Counted from the stretch's first letter, positions 1 through 12,635 are shown. The stretch is DNA of 64,000 nt from Proteromonas lacertae (GCA_002245135.1 NGBS01000872.1:372001-436000), one strand, 5' to 3'. Notes: generated by a model from the letters alone, not told the origin. Program-made: numbers and translations.

Positions 1-1
1 T

Positions 2-1231
2 GACTATTCACTTATAAATCTCGACAATCCAGCAGAATATTTCAAAAATAATAAATACAGTGTAATTAACAGTGTATGTAATGGAATTATGGCTATACAC
101 AATGAAGGATTATATCATGGAAATATAAAACCTTCCAACATACTATTCAACTTATCAAATGATTTATTTGTTGTAAGTGATTATTTAAGAAATGATTTGA
201 ATATTAATTCATCATCTGGTATTCCAATGAACTTAGATAATATTAGTTACATATCACCAGAAGCATTATCAAATAAAGAGATAGGTAAAGAAAGTGATAT
301 TTGGTGTATTGGATGTATTTATTATTATATTATAATTGGACATAATATATTTGAAGGAAAAACAATTATTGAGATAGGAAATAAAATATTGAATTGTAAT
401 TATGATAAACCAGATAATTTTGAAGATTTAAAAGCGATATTAAAGAATACCATTAACAAAAATGTGAATGATAGAATTGATATTGAAAAGCTGATATTGT
501 TGCTTGATGATATAAAACTAAAAGAATTACCAACTTCACCGATTTGTGATGATACTAGAGTAGATTTACCTACATTTATATACTCAAAAATATCAAGTGA
601 TAAAAGTATATATTATATATATTAGAATAATAATGTAAATAGAAGATCAAATAGATAAAACAATTATTGATTATAAGAGTAAAGAAAAAACAGAATTGAA
701 CTTCAGTGATAGTATGAATAAATGAATATAATTATTATGTATTTGTTATTTATAGTGGATATTGGTGATAGTGGTGTAGAATATATATGTTATCAACTCA
801 ATACACTTAGACATATTAAAGAATTGAATCTAAATTGTATTTACCATTCTATTCTATTTCAAAATAGTATGTAAAATTAATGATAGTGGTTTAGAATGTT
901 TATCAAATCATTTCAAGTATATTCCAGAATTAGAATCTTTGTGGATTGGTAGTAATAATATAACAGATGATGGGTTGAAACATTTGAGTAAAAACTGTAA
1001 ATATATACAAAAATTGAAGAAATTAGGATTAGCAAGTATAATTTTAGATATTTAATATGTATAGATAATAAGATATCAGATATAGGAGGTTATATTCTAG
1101 CTGAATGTTTAAAAGAATGTAGAGAATTGAATGTGTTGTGGATAAATGAAAATGTAGTTATAAAAAAAGAAAAGATAGAAGAGAGAATAAAAGAGAATCA
1201 CTCAAACAAAACATTATTTATCTCCATTTAA
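2..1231 (+). CDS. Pseudokinase-LRR protein, 5' end cut by window
   Basis: Protein-kinase-like C-lobe followed by leucine-rich repeats; the start lies left of the window. The catalytic-loop segment reads YHGNIKPSNILF, with Asn where an active kinase has the catalytic Asp, and SDYL stands where DFG is expected; SPEALSNKEIGKESDIWCIG matches the APE and DxWSxG region. Four introns are inferred at 606-642, 712-755, 837-867 and 1036-1064. The LRR part has repeats such as INDSGLECLSNHF and ITDDGLKHLSKN, typical of ribonuclease-inhibitor-type LRRs. It is more diverged than the three full-length copies in the window and forms its own subfamily. The stop is only 39 bp from the stop of the convergent family member. 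By established kinase knowledge, loss of the HRD Asp suggests a binding rather than catalytic domain; the cellular role is unknown. Confidence 0.75.
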
Positions 1232-1270
1232 TAGATAGTAGTAATAATTGATAAGAAATATTATTAACTG

Positions 1271-4200
1271 TTATTCTATATTCAAGAATTCTTTTGATAA
1301 TTCTTTCTTTTCTTCTTCTGAAATTCCATCTAATTTTATCGTAACAATTGATGAAAATGTTTCTAAGAATGATTTTAATTTTTTTTTATCAATATTTTCT
1401 TTTACTGTTATTGATAATTCAACCAAATTATCAAATACTTCTTTGTTTCTTTTCATTAATCTCAATTCTCTTTCATCTAATTCATTTTTGGAGAGATTTA
1501 TCTTTTCTAATGGTTTATAATTTTTTAATCTTTTTATTAACATTTTCAATCCTTTTTCACTCATTCCAATATCTATTTGAATAAGAATAATATATTATAT
1601 TCATAAAATACTAGATAGATTTAATGATAAATTTAATAATTTTCCTATAACAAATTTATCAATATACTTACACATTATATCTATTCCTTCATCACCAATT
1701 GGATTATTATTAACTACAATATTATCTGCATTTTTTGATAATAAATTCATTAATTCATTAAATCCTTTTGAACTAATTCTATTGTTGGATAAATTAAGTG
1801 TTTTATAATTAATCCTTTTAATTTTAGAAATATGAGAATCATTCAAATCCATATCTATTCAGTTATTATATTTACTTTATACTTGAAAAATCATAAAAAT
1901 AATCTCCGAAAAGGTCATTTCTTTTCTTTTCAATACAATAATTCAAATAATACTCCAATTCTTCATTTGTCCATGATGAACATTTCATTTGAATAAATGG
2001 ATAACTATCATCTTTCAATGATTTTGGACATATTGATTTTAATCCATTCATTCCTATATTGTTTCCATTTAGATTTATAATGTCACATGTTCTTATTAAC
2101 TCTATATTATCTGCTAATAATATCATACTTTTATCATCTATTGATATATTACTCAAATTGGTTTCATTTAAATCTATCAACATATCTAAAAGGTTTGACA
2201 ATATCTTAAATCCATCATTACCTATTGGATTACCTATTAAACAAAGAATAAAATGATTTATATACTATGAATTATTAGCTTTACTATATTATCATTTTCA
2301 TTTAAATAATTCATCAAATTCTTTATTCCATCTGAATCTATATTATTGTATCTTATATCAAGACTTATTTCTTTGTCAATTTCTTTTATGCCTTGAATTA
2401 GATGGTTGAAGCCAATTGTTGATAATCTCATTTCTATTACATCAAATATAATAATTTTTACTTGAACAATTTATTGTATATGCTGAACATATTACATCAT
2501 AATCTGATAATAATTCTAAATGTGAAGATAATGATTTCATCCCTTCATCTCCTATTTCATTTCCATTCAACTTAAGTAAATTAAGATTTGAGAATGAAGA
2601 TAAATTGTTAATCAGTATTTCTACACTTTTGTGTGTCAGATTATTATCTAATTAATAGAAAAATATCATATTATACTTCTCAAATCTAGACATCTTATTT
2701 CTTTTAATTCATTAGATCTTAATGAAATGAATGATTTGAAAACATCATCATCAATTCTCAAATTATTCAGAATTAATTTATTCTCATCATCCCTGCTTTT
2801 TATGTATTTGATCAATTCTGGAATGCGTTTATTAACCAGTAACTCTTTATTTCCATTAAAATCAAATTGTATTTTTGAAATAGGATATTTTGAGAATAAT
2901 GATTCTAATCCTTTTGAATGAATATTACTATTCCCACTAATATCAATTTTCTTAAGATTTGGATATTTATATAATTCTTCTGATAATCTTTTCATTGATT
3001 GATTATTTAAATTCATATTTGAAATATCCAACTCATTGTTTTTGCTGATTAATAAATACAAGTATGGAAGCAATAATTTGAATCCTTTTGGACCAATCGG
3101 ATTGGCTATTTCATAATAATATAATATTAGAGTATAACAATACATGAAAGATTTAAGTATCGCAGTTTCATGAATGGAATTGATTTCACAAATGATTCAA
3201 TGAAATATGATGTGAGATGGCAATAATGTAAATCAAATTCTTGTAGATTTGATAATCCAGAAATACATAATCCAAATAATGATTGATTTTGGACTGAAGC
3301 ATCTAAAAATATATACAATTATAATAATACAAAATTCAAGTTTTGTTGGATTGATTAGTTTCAATACTTTAAACAAATATTTCATCCTTTTTTTACTATT
3401 ACACATACTATTTGCTCCAATTCGGATAAATCCTTTACAGTCAGTCACTATATTAAATAGCATCTCATCTAAATGACATTCTTTTCTATGAAAATTTAAC
3501 TCATTTTTTATTGTCAAATCGCTTTTGTATATCTTCATCATCAATAGGATTGATAGAATTCTTTCATTTGGTTTGTTGTTGTATAACTCGATTAATTCAT
3601 TTCGAATTTCTATTCAAATATTATTATAGTATTTATCATATATAATATATACTCTCATATCTATCGTTTTGCATATAATATTCAGCTTCACAAGTGGTAA
3701 ATGGAGATATATCTATTATATAGTCATTATTATATAGTGTTTCTTTTCTTTCTTCACATATCATTAAACTATCTTCTGAATCTTTTAACATCTCATTCAT
3801 CTTGATCATTTCAGAGTTTAACTCTTTTAAACTCAATCGATCTTCACTTTTTACTTTCAACATTCTGAATATCATCTCTTTTATAATTCCATCGCATTCC
3901 ACATCTAAATTGTATTTACATATCTGAATATTCTTTTTTGTTTTCATCATATTATCATCTTCATTAAATGGTAATTTCTTAAACATCATTTCATATAATA
4001 TACATCCGATTGACCAAATTACACTTCGATCATTACATTCTAAGCCATTTAACTCTTCTGGACTTTTGAAATTTATATCATACAATCTCATATCATCATC
4101 TTTTCTCAACAAATCCAAGAACAAATCACATAACTTTATATCATTTTCTCCTTCATATATGATGTTTGAACTCTTCAAATTACCAATTACTAAATCATAT

Positions 4201-4614
4201 TCACTCAAAATCAATAAACTATCACATATACCACAGATCACACACCTAATATCATCACTTGAAAGTGGTTTACTTTTTATCAACTCTTCTAAATCTCGGT
4301 AATAATAGCTTCTTTCATATTTCACCATATTAAACCCGATTATCTGGATTTGAGATGAATATGTAAATAATGGACAATGATCGAATAAAATTGAACTGTT
4401 TTCATTAAATTGCATCATCATTTTTTCTTTTATTCCATCTACATGAATTATTTTCACCATTTTAACCTCATTATCATGTTTTACGACTAAATCTACTTCG
4501 TTTCTACCACTTTCGGCCTTTCTTTTTATCTATAATATATAACAATTAAAATACTTCAAAATCAGAGGATATTGATGATAATATATCATCACTGAAAATA
4601 TTTAAACTATTCAT
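1271..4614 (-). CDS. Pseudokinase-LRR protein, copy A (complete)
   Basis: Complete family member of roughly 1,000 residues in about ten exons. A 20-residue first exon (4555-4614) is joined over a 25-nt intron (4530-4554) to the kinase-like exon. That exon has IGNLKSSNIIYE in place of HRDxKxxN (catalytic Asp replaced by Asn), LCDLF in place of DFG, SPEELNG as APE, and VIWSIGCILYEM. I see no glycine loop or VAIK lysine. The rest is LRRs, with phase-1 introns falling just before xNPIGxxGFK, so exons correspond to repeat modules. The C-terminus ends in a charged helical segment (KRNKEVFDNLVEL, then EEEKKELSKEFLNIE). Large blocks are near-identical in nucleotides to copy B, introns included, while the 5' kinase exon is closer to copy C. 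No signal peptide or membrane segment is apparent. Function unknown; a recognition or scaffold role is only inference. Confidence 0.82.
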
Positions 4615-5785
4615 CTTCAAACTTGTTTGTTATTTAAATAATTATACACGATAAGAATTTTCTAAGTGCTTTTTGTGACTTTAAATAGATTTTTCTCAAT
4701 AACTATAAGGAATAAAATAGTAAAAATTTGTCAAACGATGTATCATGCTTTGAGCTTTATCATAGTATACTTAGTTTCATAATTACCTCTTTCATGTCAT
4801 TCGTCTGTTTTTGATATGTTACATTATAATTGAATAACAACAAACATAAATAATAACATTGATATATTTTTATTTGATTTATATCATTTATTAGCTTTAA
4901 AAACTATAATACATCTCGAACTGTACTGATTTTAAATACCACGTATTTGGCTAATAGGGACTGAAATATGTTAATAAATTTTATACGTAATCACTACCTA
5001 TATACGATATGTATAGTATAGGAGTATTCCAGAAAGGACGATATTAATTTTGACTAGGTAATTGAATGTAATCATGATATTATGTGATTTTTGATGTATG
5101 TGTGTGTAGTTAAATAGAGCCATATTGCTATTTTTGACTAATTGCTTCTAATTAAGAAGATATCAAAATATTTTTCATATCAGCACTATATGCTGTATTA
5201 TTATGTTAATCTGAATAGCTAAACCCCATAAATACACTGTATAACATATATTATAGATAAATTACTGAATCAATATTCTTCTCCCCTGGAATTCTGTTGC
5301 TATTCTAATAAAATAACTATTAAAATATAAAAATAACTATAATACTTATATAATCATCTATAATATCTATAAACATAATAACAAATTAAAACATACCAGT
5401 ATAGCTTAACATGCAAGTTGCTGATATTCTCTGCCTTTCATCGATTAGTACAATGCTAAACAGCTATAATAAAATATAATATACTAAAATAGTTATACTT
5501 TTTCTAATTATAAAATATAATATATAAACTGGATGTTTCTACTGTTCTTCACCTGGAATTCTAATGCAATTCATCTAATGATAATATATAAATAAGAATA
5601 TACTTTGAATTATTGAAATTATATTCAATACTCTACTAACAATATATAAATAAGAATAATATACTAATATACTTATAAGAATATATTCATTTACCTATTA
5701 TAAAATAATAAAAATAATACTGGATATACTAACTCAATAATACCACTATATACAAATCCAAATGTTATTTTCATATAATGGAGTA
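4615..5785. other. AT-rich intergenic stretch
   Basis: About 1.2 kb with no open frame or homology I can support. The part next to copy A (to about 4650) matches the promoter and 5' flank of the family copy starting at the right edge of the window, so it is probably its promoter. The remainder is short A/T runs. Confidence 0.6.
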
Positions 5786-5789
5786 AAAA

Positions 5790-6520
5790 CTAATAGAGTA
5801 AATAATAGATCAAATACTTCTTAAATATAGGATTATCATTAACTTGATTCAATAAATACAATGATTGAACTGTTTCTAAATCAATTAATCCAAGAATAAC
5901 ATCAGCTAAATACTCTTGAATTGGAGATGGTTTAGAAGCTTCCAAGTTTTTTAATTACTATGAATAAATAAAATAAAATCAGAATATTCGTATCATCATA
6001 CTTAATTTTCGTGTTCTCATCGAATGAATTGTTGAACTTACGATATATGTCTTTTCTACAGTTACTGTTTTGGCAACACCTGAAATCACACCAATTGTTG
6101 AATAAACATACCTAATAATTCATCCTAACAAAAATAATTATAAAAAATATACTAATTCATCTTAGCTTCTTCATCATCAGACTTTACTATTTTATATTAT
6201 AATAACAATTATACTTATTTGTATTTGTTGGATTAATCGTTGATGGTAAACTTGGTTTATATTCTAATTATCCTAGTCTGACACCTAATTTAGATAATAA
6301 AATATATGATAATTGCTATAATACCAATATGCTAAATTAACAGAAATAGTTGAATTTCCTACTACTTATAACTCGAATAATATGTTGTACATCAAAAGTG
6401 CCAAATGTATTAACAAGGTAAAAGTTTGTATATGTAGTTGATGAGCTTTAGTAAGACAGACTAAATCAAAGATGATAGTTGTATTTTTTTCTTCAAATGT
6501 TCTTAATTCTTCCCTTAGTT
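5790..6520 (-). pseudogene. Decayed multi-exon coding remnant, unrecognised
   Basis: On the minus strand, several coding-like segments are separated by intron-like GTAT...TAG stretches, but frames do not join cleanly. One segment (about 5824-5951) encodes EASKPSPIQEYLADVILGL and continues hydrophilic-hydrophobic to LNQVNDNPIFKK before an intron-like start. An uninterrupted 50-codon stretch at 6366-6518 encodes EELRTFEEKNTTIIFDLVCL and then TKAHQLHIQTFTLLIHL. A middle piece near 6010-6100 can be read as VAKTVTVEKTYIVSSTIHS. In-frame stops and wrong phases at junctions suggest a dead gene rather than a missed one, though single-base assembly errors could also break it. I do not recognise the family. 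Confidence 0.4.
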
Positions 6521-7642
6521 ATAATATCTTTGATTTTTAATTATTAGAACTATTATCTAATTAACATATATGATAATATTATACTTCCTTCAACAATTAT
6601 AATCAATTCCTGCTCTTTGTATTGTTTTGTATATTTCTTATCTGTAATAACAACACTTGTGCTGCCATTGTTATATTCTATATAAAATTATATACTATAT
6701 ATACTCATAACACAACAGAAGAAAAAAGAATTAAAGTGTATTTCAAAAATTATATTCGTTTCAGTTTTTAAGTTTTGAGAAATTAAATGAATGTATAAGT
6801 TTAGATTATTTTTATTATAGTGAATAGATAATAATATATAGTGTACATGTCAATTTGATGTTTGATTCACATAAAGATGCTTAAAATAAATATCCAAGTA
6901 AAAATGTGAAGTGAAAGGCGGTTAAGAGAAAGTAAATATGCAAATTAATCTATTGGCTATATAAGTTATTGTCTAAAAATCAAATTTCAATAGATTCAAG
7001 GAATTATTTTATATGTGATTGTATTTATACTAATGTTACAACAAATTACTATCATGTGAGTAGAATGAGTATAGTGAGTAATTTTTCGACTTGGTTATGC
7101 AAATTGTGAATATAGGAAGTGAAGAGAAGAGAGAATATGATAAACCTAAGAGAATATTACAATCTTCCACATGTTTATACTATTAATTCAGTAGTAAATG
7201 TTCGAATTGGATTTGTTTCTTATTTAGGTTGGATATTACAACAACTAAGATAACACCGAATATGTTATATGCAAAAGTATCATTAGCTAATGATTATTTG
7301 AATTAGTGTTATTATAAACTGATATACAGGTAAAATAAAAGCTTCCTATACATTTGATGTATGGTTTTTATAATAGAAACAGATAATGGTGACTAATACT
7401 CATCATCCATTATAAATGTAATAATAGATACCTAAGCCACTGACTATTTGTCAGGATGACTTAAGAATACTCTGTAGCAATATAACGGTTATTTCCCCCT
7501 TTGGCTTATTACTATTGCTATTACTATTACTATTATTATTATTATTATATAGATATATATTATATTACTTTATAATGAAAAAATAAAAAAGAATAAAAAA
7601 GAATAAAAAAGAATAAAAGAGAATTAATATTTATATATAAAT
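6521..7642. other. Intergenic stretch upstream of transposase
   Basis: Mostly non-coding. Two short plus-strand coding-like scraps lie at about 7138-7311: one reads REYYNLPHVYTINSVVN and ends in QQLR, the other reads LDITTTKITPNMLYAKVSL in a different frame across a possible intron. A pyrimidine-rich ATT/ACT microsatellite lies at about 7510-7545 and an A-rich AAAAAAGAAT repeat at 7585-7620 just before the transposase start. I could not identify a terminal inverted repeat for the transposon here. Confidence 0.45.
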
Positions 7643-10600
7643 ATGAAATTTTTAGACATTCTAGTTCAATTATACCCTAATATAATACATGATGATGTTT
7701 ATTATAGTAATTCTTACAACGTGTTGGTAGTTGATGATACTATTTATAATTTCAATGAAAATACTCAAAAATATTATGAAGTAGTTTTTTATGAAGAATT
7801 CACAAATATTGATGAATTAATTAATATATACAATAATAAGAAAGTAAATATATATTTTCAAACAGACAAACCATCCATCATCATTACATTGTTAAGATTT
7901 AATGTTATTATAATTTATAAAAATCAATTCATATCTACAAAAGTGGCTCAATATTACTTAAGACAAAATTTAGATAATAAAAATGAAGATTTTCTTTTCT
8001 ATAATAATGAAAAAGATGTAATAATGGATAAAGTTATTGATAACTTTCTATTTCTTGCTTTTATATATTTCAGTAAAGTAATTACTACAAATGTAGAAAG
8101 AAATATACCATTGTTTTATAAGTTAATTGATTGTTATAAAAGAATTAATAATAAATACAGAGATTTTGGAAAGTGTGTAAAATATGTATTTGATGTAATA
8201 GGAGAGTTGGATAGAGAAATTATAAAGAAAGCAAATGAAGAGGTTATAATAGAGAAATTATATTATCCTCAATTCTATAAAAGTTTTAATGTAATAAAGG
8301 GAAAAACAATCAATTATAATAAAAAAATGGTAAGTAGTATTAATGATATAGATTATATAAATAATAATTATTGTGTATTAGATTCTATCAATCCATTTTT
8401 ATTCAAAAGAAATTATACTAGTAAAAAATCAGTGGAAGATATGGAATATTTGGTTGGTAAATCAATTAGAATTGATTTTCCTTATTATTTAACAAATGTA
8501 ATAATTGATAGAATATTGTCATATAATTATACAATACAAAGTAAAGGATATGTTACAAGATCAAGTAGAAACAATAAATCAGCTGTATTAGATTTTTTGA
8601 AAATTAAAGAAACAATTAATGAAGAATATAGAAAAGGTAAGTACATTATTCAATACTCTGTAGAAGATAAAGTTCATTATATTTCACTAGATGAAATAAA
8701 TATTGATAGTGTAATGAATAGAGGAAAAAGAAAAAGAAGAGAAAAAGTAATTAATAGAGAAGATACACACAATAATAAAAGAATAGATGTTGATAATAAT
8801 AATATAAGTAACGAATATGATGATATTGCAGCAGATGGTTATGAAGATGAAACAGATAGTTCTGACAATGATGATAATACTAATGATGAAGATTATAATA
8901 TTCTTAATAATATAACAAAGAATGACATTTCTAATAGAAATAATAATGTATATGATGAAGATAGTAATGATGGAGATGAAATTGAATTAGAAATAATGAC
9001 TGATGAAGAGGAAATAGCTGTAGATGAAAATGGAAGAGATGGTAATGATGATGGATATGTTGGTTTTCGTGATGATGATGATGATAACGATGAAATATTA
9101 GATGATTCAGTATTATATGATGATAGAGATAGTGAATATGAAGGTAGAAATGGCGATAGTGATAAAGAAAAATTATCGGTATACTTATACTATTTCTTTC
9201 TGAAGAATTCTATATCTCAAGATAAAGTAAATAAGTTATTGAAACAATTAAACTCAATAGAAACAATAAAGAATTTACATTTAAAAGAAACATTCAAGCC
9301 TTTACGAGATTATGTTGAAAAGGTAGTAGGATTAAAAAAACCAGACAAAAATAATTATATTACAATTGAAAGTGGGATTAGAAAAATGTTGAAGAAGAAA
9401 ATAATTAAATTTGATGATTCAATTAATAATAATAAAAGCAAATATAAGAGCATTTATAGTAGTAACAATTACAAAAACATTTATAATTTAGATGTAAATA
9501 GAGAAAATTTCAGACATATTTTGTTACAGATCAGTAGTGATGGTGTTGAAATAAATCACTTTAGCTTTATTAAAAAAAGTGTAAATGTTTTATCATACAA
9601 AGTATTAAATAATTATAATGACAGTAAATTACTTCAAGTAATAAATATAAGTGATAATGATGATAATATAAATGATATTACAAAATTAGTAGTTGATGAA
9701 TTAAACAATATATTTATTAAAGGTATAGAGGTAGAAGGTGTCAAATATAATATATATTTGGTAAGTATAGTAGGTGATATGATTGGAATAATAAAACTAA
9801 TGAAATTACATAATTTCGTAGGTAGTAATAGTTTCTGTAGAACTTGCACAGCAACTACCAAAATCATTACTATTAATAAAATAATCAATAATGTTGTAGT
9901 TGAAGAAAAATTAAAAATAAAAGACTCAATGAGAGCTTATAAGAAGAAGTATCAGAATTTATATCCTCAATTTTATCAATATAAAGAAAAAAGACTATTC
10001 CATATATTTAATAACTATTCATATAGTAGATTTTTAAGAACTTTCAATAAAAAGCAACACAAAGAAGATATACAAAGCAGTTTTCGATCATTAATTTACT
10101 ATGACATTAACTTAATAACTTTTGATGCGATGCATACAATAAACAACTGTTTTAATAGGTTTTATGATCAAATGAAAGACAATATAATTAATTTATACAA
10201 CAATAATCAATTTAAAATGGTTTATACTCAATCTTCATCATTTTACAATCTTCAGCTAAATAAATTTACAAAGTATAACATGATAGAACAAAACCACTTC
10301 TTTTTATATATCCTACCTCTAATGATAATAAAATTAAGAAAAGAGAGTGAAATAATGATTTATGATGGATTATTCAACATCATAGATATAGTAAATAATG
10401 CATTAAACTATCAATTCAGTAATATCACTTTAAATAAGATGGAAGACATTTTAGTAACTAATTTAAATATTATGGAATTATATATATTCTTCACTCCATC
10501 CTGTCATGATTTGGTTCACTTAATTAAATATTTGTCTAATATAGGCCCGCTTATTCACCAGAGTACAAGTGTTTATGAAAGAAGTTATAAACAAATAAAA

Positions 10601-11035
10601 AACATCTCTATAAGTAATAATCATCAAAAAACATCAATCTTAAATACAATATCATCAATTAACCAAATATATGTTTATAATTATAATGAAAAAATGAAGA
10701 TCAATAGAAAATATAATCTAGTTATTAATGATTCTAGATCAATATCTGACCTTTTTAAAACATTTCCATCTATTCATTATTATTCAATTATATCCTTCCA
10801 TAGTGGAGAAAATATTCATTTTGGTATTATAAAGTCAATAAATAATTCGCAAATCCATTATAATGAAATAAATGTTACAAAAATTACATTAACAATATAC
10901 AAATATATAAGCATTACTACATTGGATAAAATTGTTGATATAAATGATATTATTATATTTAATAATATATTCAAATTCAGTGATGTAGAATATTATATCT
11001 TTATTAGTGAAATAACATTCTATAAAGATTTGTAG
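7643..11035 (+). CDS. CACTA/EnSpm-like DDE transposase
   Basis: Intronless 1,130-residue ORF, unlike the intron-rich host genes around it. An acidic Asp/Asn-rich linker with a basic KRKRRE patch lies at about residues 365-510. The second half has the landmarks of a large CACTA-related transposase family: GDMIGIIKLMKLHNF followed by a zinc-like FCRTC (about residues 710-735), FDAMHTINNCFNRFYDQ (about 830) and IGPLIHQSTSVYERSYKQIK (about 965). By family knowledge these correspond to the D, D and E acidic positions (GD, FD, ER), to the DxMHDLLEG motif and to the GPLIHFW region. The frame is intact and the acidic residues are present, so the copy may be recent. It sits in a 9-kb gap between two LRR-pseudokinase genes. 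Other DDE families with similar layout (Plavaka-type) remain possible. Confidence 0.72.
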   Translation: MKFLDILVQLYPNIIHDDVYYSNSYNVLVVDDTIYNFNENTQKYYEVVFYEEFTNIDELINIYNNKKVNIYFQTDKPSIIITLLRFNVIIIYKNQFISTKVAQYYLRQNLDNKNEDFLFYNNEKDVIMDKVIDNFLFLAFIYFSKVITTNVERNIPLFYKLIDCYKRINNKYRDFGKCVKYVFDVIGELDREIIKKANEEVIIEKLYYPQFYKSFNVIKGKTINYNKKMVSSINDIDYINNNYCVLDSINPFLFKRNYTSKKSVEDMEYLVGKSIRIDFPYYLTNVIIDRILSYNYTIQSKGYVTRSSRNNKSAVLDFLKIKETINEEYRKGKYIIQYSVEDKVHYISLDEINIDSVMNRGKRKRREKVINREDTHNNKRIDVDNNNISNEYDDIAADGYEDETDSSDNDDNTNDEDYNILNNITKNDISNRNNNVYDEDSNDGDEIELEIMTDEEEIAVDENGRDGNDDGYVGFRDDDDDNDEILDDSVLYDDRDSEYEGRNGDSDKEKLSVYLYYFFLKNSISQDKVNKLLKQLNSIETIKNLHLKETFKPLRDYVEKVVGLKKPDKNNYITIESGIRKMLKKKIIKFDDSINNNKSKYKSIYSSNNYKNIYNLDVNRENFRHILLQISSDGVEINHFSFIKKSVNVLSYKVLNNYNDSKLLQVINISDNDDNINDITKLVVDELNNIFIKGIEVEGVKYNIYLVSIVGDMIGIIKLMKLHNFVGSNSFCRTCTATTKIITINKIINNVVVEEKLKIKDSMRAYKKKYQNLYPQFYQYKEKRLFHIFNNYSYSRFLRTFNKKQHKEDIQSSFRSLIYYDINLITFDAMHTINNCFNRFYDQMKDNIINLYNNNQFKMVYTQSSSFYNLQLNKFTKYNMIEQNHFFLYILPLMIIKLRKESEIMIYDGLFNIIDIVNNALNYQFSNITLNKMEDILVTNLNIMELYIFFTPSCHDLVHLIKYLSNIGPLIHQSTSVYERSYKQIKNISISNNHQKTSILNTISSINQIYVYNYNEKMKINRKYNLVINDSRSISDLFKTFPSIHYYSIISFHSGENIHFGIIKSINNSQIHYNEINVTKITLTIYKYISITTLDKIVDINDIIIFNNIFKFSDVEYYIFISEITFYKDL

Positions 11036-11115
11036 TTTAATCAATTAATATTCTAAATGTTTAATAATATTTGTTTGTTAAATATATGATGAAATCAAAT
11101 ACATTTGTTGTATAA

Positions 11116-11589
11116 CGTTGGGAGATAAATGGATTTTAGATTGCGTTGAAGTTATAAACGTAATCTAAATCCCATAAATATTACAAAAATACACTTATAT
11201 TTTATTGTTCTGGTTACTCAGTTATATATGTATCACTGCTTGTTTATACTTAATATTAAACATCTGTAGCAATAGTAGAAAACGAAATTAAGGCTAAAAA
11301 TGATTAGAATTAGATAACTTTAATTTCTTTATACTTAATATTGAATTTGAAATTATAGGCTTGAAAGAGGTTTGAACTCAATTTTTATTTTTCCTTTTTT
11401 AATTACCTTAACATCTTTTTTTTCACATCTTATTCATCTCAGGTGATGAATTTTTGTCTCCAGAAGCTTTAAATAAAATATATCGCAAATGTAGCTTATA
11501 TACCAAAATAAGATTATATTTGAATATAACTCACTACCTAGCCCTCTACTGTCATATTATTTTCTATAAAACCCATTTATCTCCCAACG
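11116..11589. mobile_element. Short element bounded by a 17-bp perfect inverted repeat (MITE candidate)
   Basis: CGTTGGGAGATAAATGG at 11116-11132 is repeated exactly in inverse orientation at 11573-11589; beyond it the match continues after one mismatch with TTTTA. The interior has no ORF. Just inside the left arm an imperfect hairpin lies at about 11140-11170 (GATTGCGTT against AACGTAATC). I see no convincing target-site duplication. It begins 80 bp after the transposase stop, so it may instead be part of that transposon's 3' end. Confidence 0.5.
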
Positions 11590-11693
11590 GCATAAATCTC
11601 CTAATGGCTTATAACAACATCGCATAATTCAATCAATTAAAATACTTCTCTTTACTGTCTTCTTCTCTTCTTGTCTTTTTCTAATACCTCTTC

Positions 11694-11819
11694 TTATTCC
11701 TCAACATTATCTAATCTATTTATTCCTAAATTATCATCTTTGAACTTCTTTATATCACTTTCGTATATTAACAATGTAATTATTTCATCATTTTCATCAC
11801 ACATTTCTTCTTTATAATT
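11694..11819 (-). pseudogene. Short coding scrap, possibly SAM-like
   Basis: About 42 codons read cleanly on the minus strand: EEMCDENDEIITLLIYES, then DIKKFKDDNLGINRLDNVEE and a stop. A further KDKKRRRQ-like segment lies beyond the stop. The pattern of an acidic helix followed by IKKFKDDNLGI faintly resembles the end of a SAM domain, but this is weak. No start codon, promoter or neighbouring exons were found, so it is probably a remnant. Confidence 0.3.
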
Positions 11820-12635
11820 GTTTCTTAATCATCAATGTATAAATCATTTACTTTTTCATTAAATGTATATACACATGATACTATGAATATTATTCTATAC
11901 AATTAGCAAATATATGCATGTTTATATACAAAAATAGTTAAAATAACTAATTACAATCAAAATGATAATATTTTACACAAATAATAAAATTACATTAAAA
12001 GATGACAATTACATGTATTTTTACTTCTTTTACTTTTTTTATTTTCTCATTTTTCTCTTCATATACTAATGAATATGTATTAATTTCTCTATCATGAATC
12101 AAATAAATAAATATTCAATCTGAAGTTATATGTAATATAGGTTGCTAATCACTTTTTCTACTATATTACTTTGAAAGTGCATATAACGCAATATAAATTT
12201 TATAATTATACAATTAAACATTAGATATAACTATATAACAACTAATTAGAATAGATCCTCTAAATTTGAAATGTCATTTATATACAAGGAGATATTTTCT
12301 TAGCTTTACTCACATAGATTTACAATTTATATATTATCTTTAAGAATAATTCGAGAATTCTAATAAGTCTTCGGTACAAAGTGATTGCCCAGTGTTTGAT
12401 AGTTTACTAATAGCAAGCGAATTTAGTTATGAAATATTACTTAATTTAGAAATATTGTTGGTTCTGTCGAGTTGGAATTTCTATTAAAAGTCTATCTAAA
12501 AAGTATTAAAATTTGATATTTTTAATTTATAGCTAAATACAAACTTCAACATGTAATTAATAGATGTGTAGAGTATTGGCTTTTTATTCAAACTTAAAGA
12601 CAATTAAAAAACGAAAAGAAAATGGTGTTAAAGTC

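Noticed and set aside
1248-1520. Plus-strand ORF opposite the last exon of LRR copy A
   Set aside because: It is the complement of conserved LRR coding sequence, low in complexity, and the same shadow appears opposite copy B.
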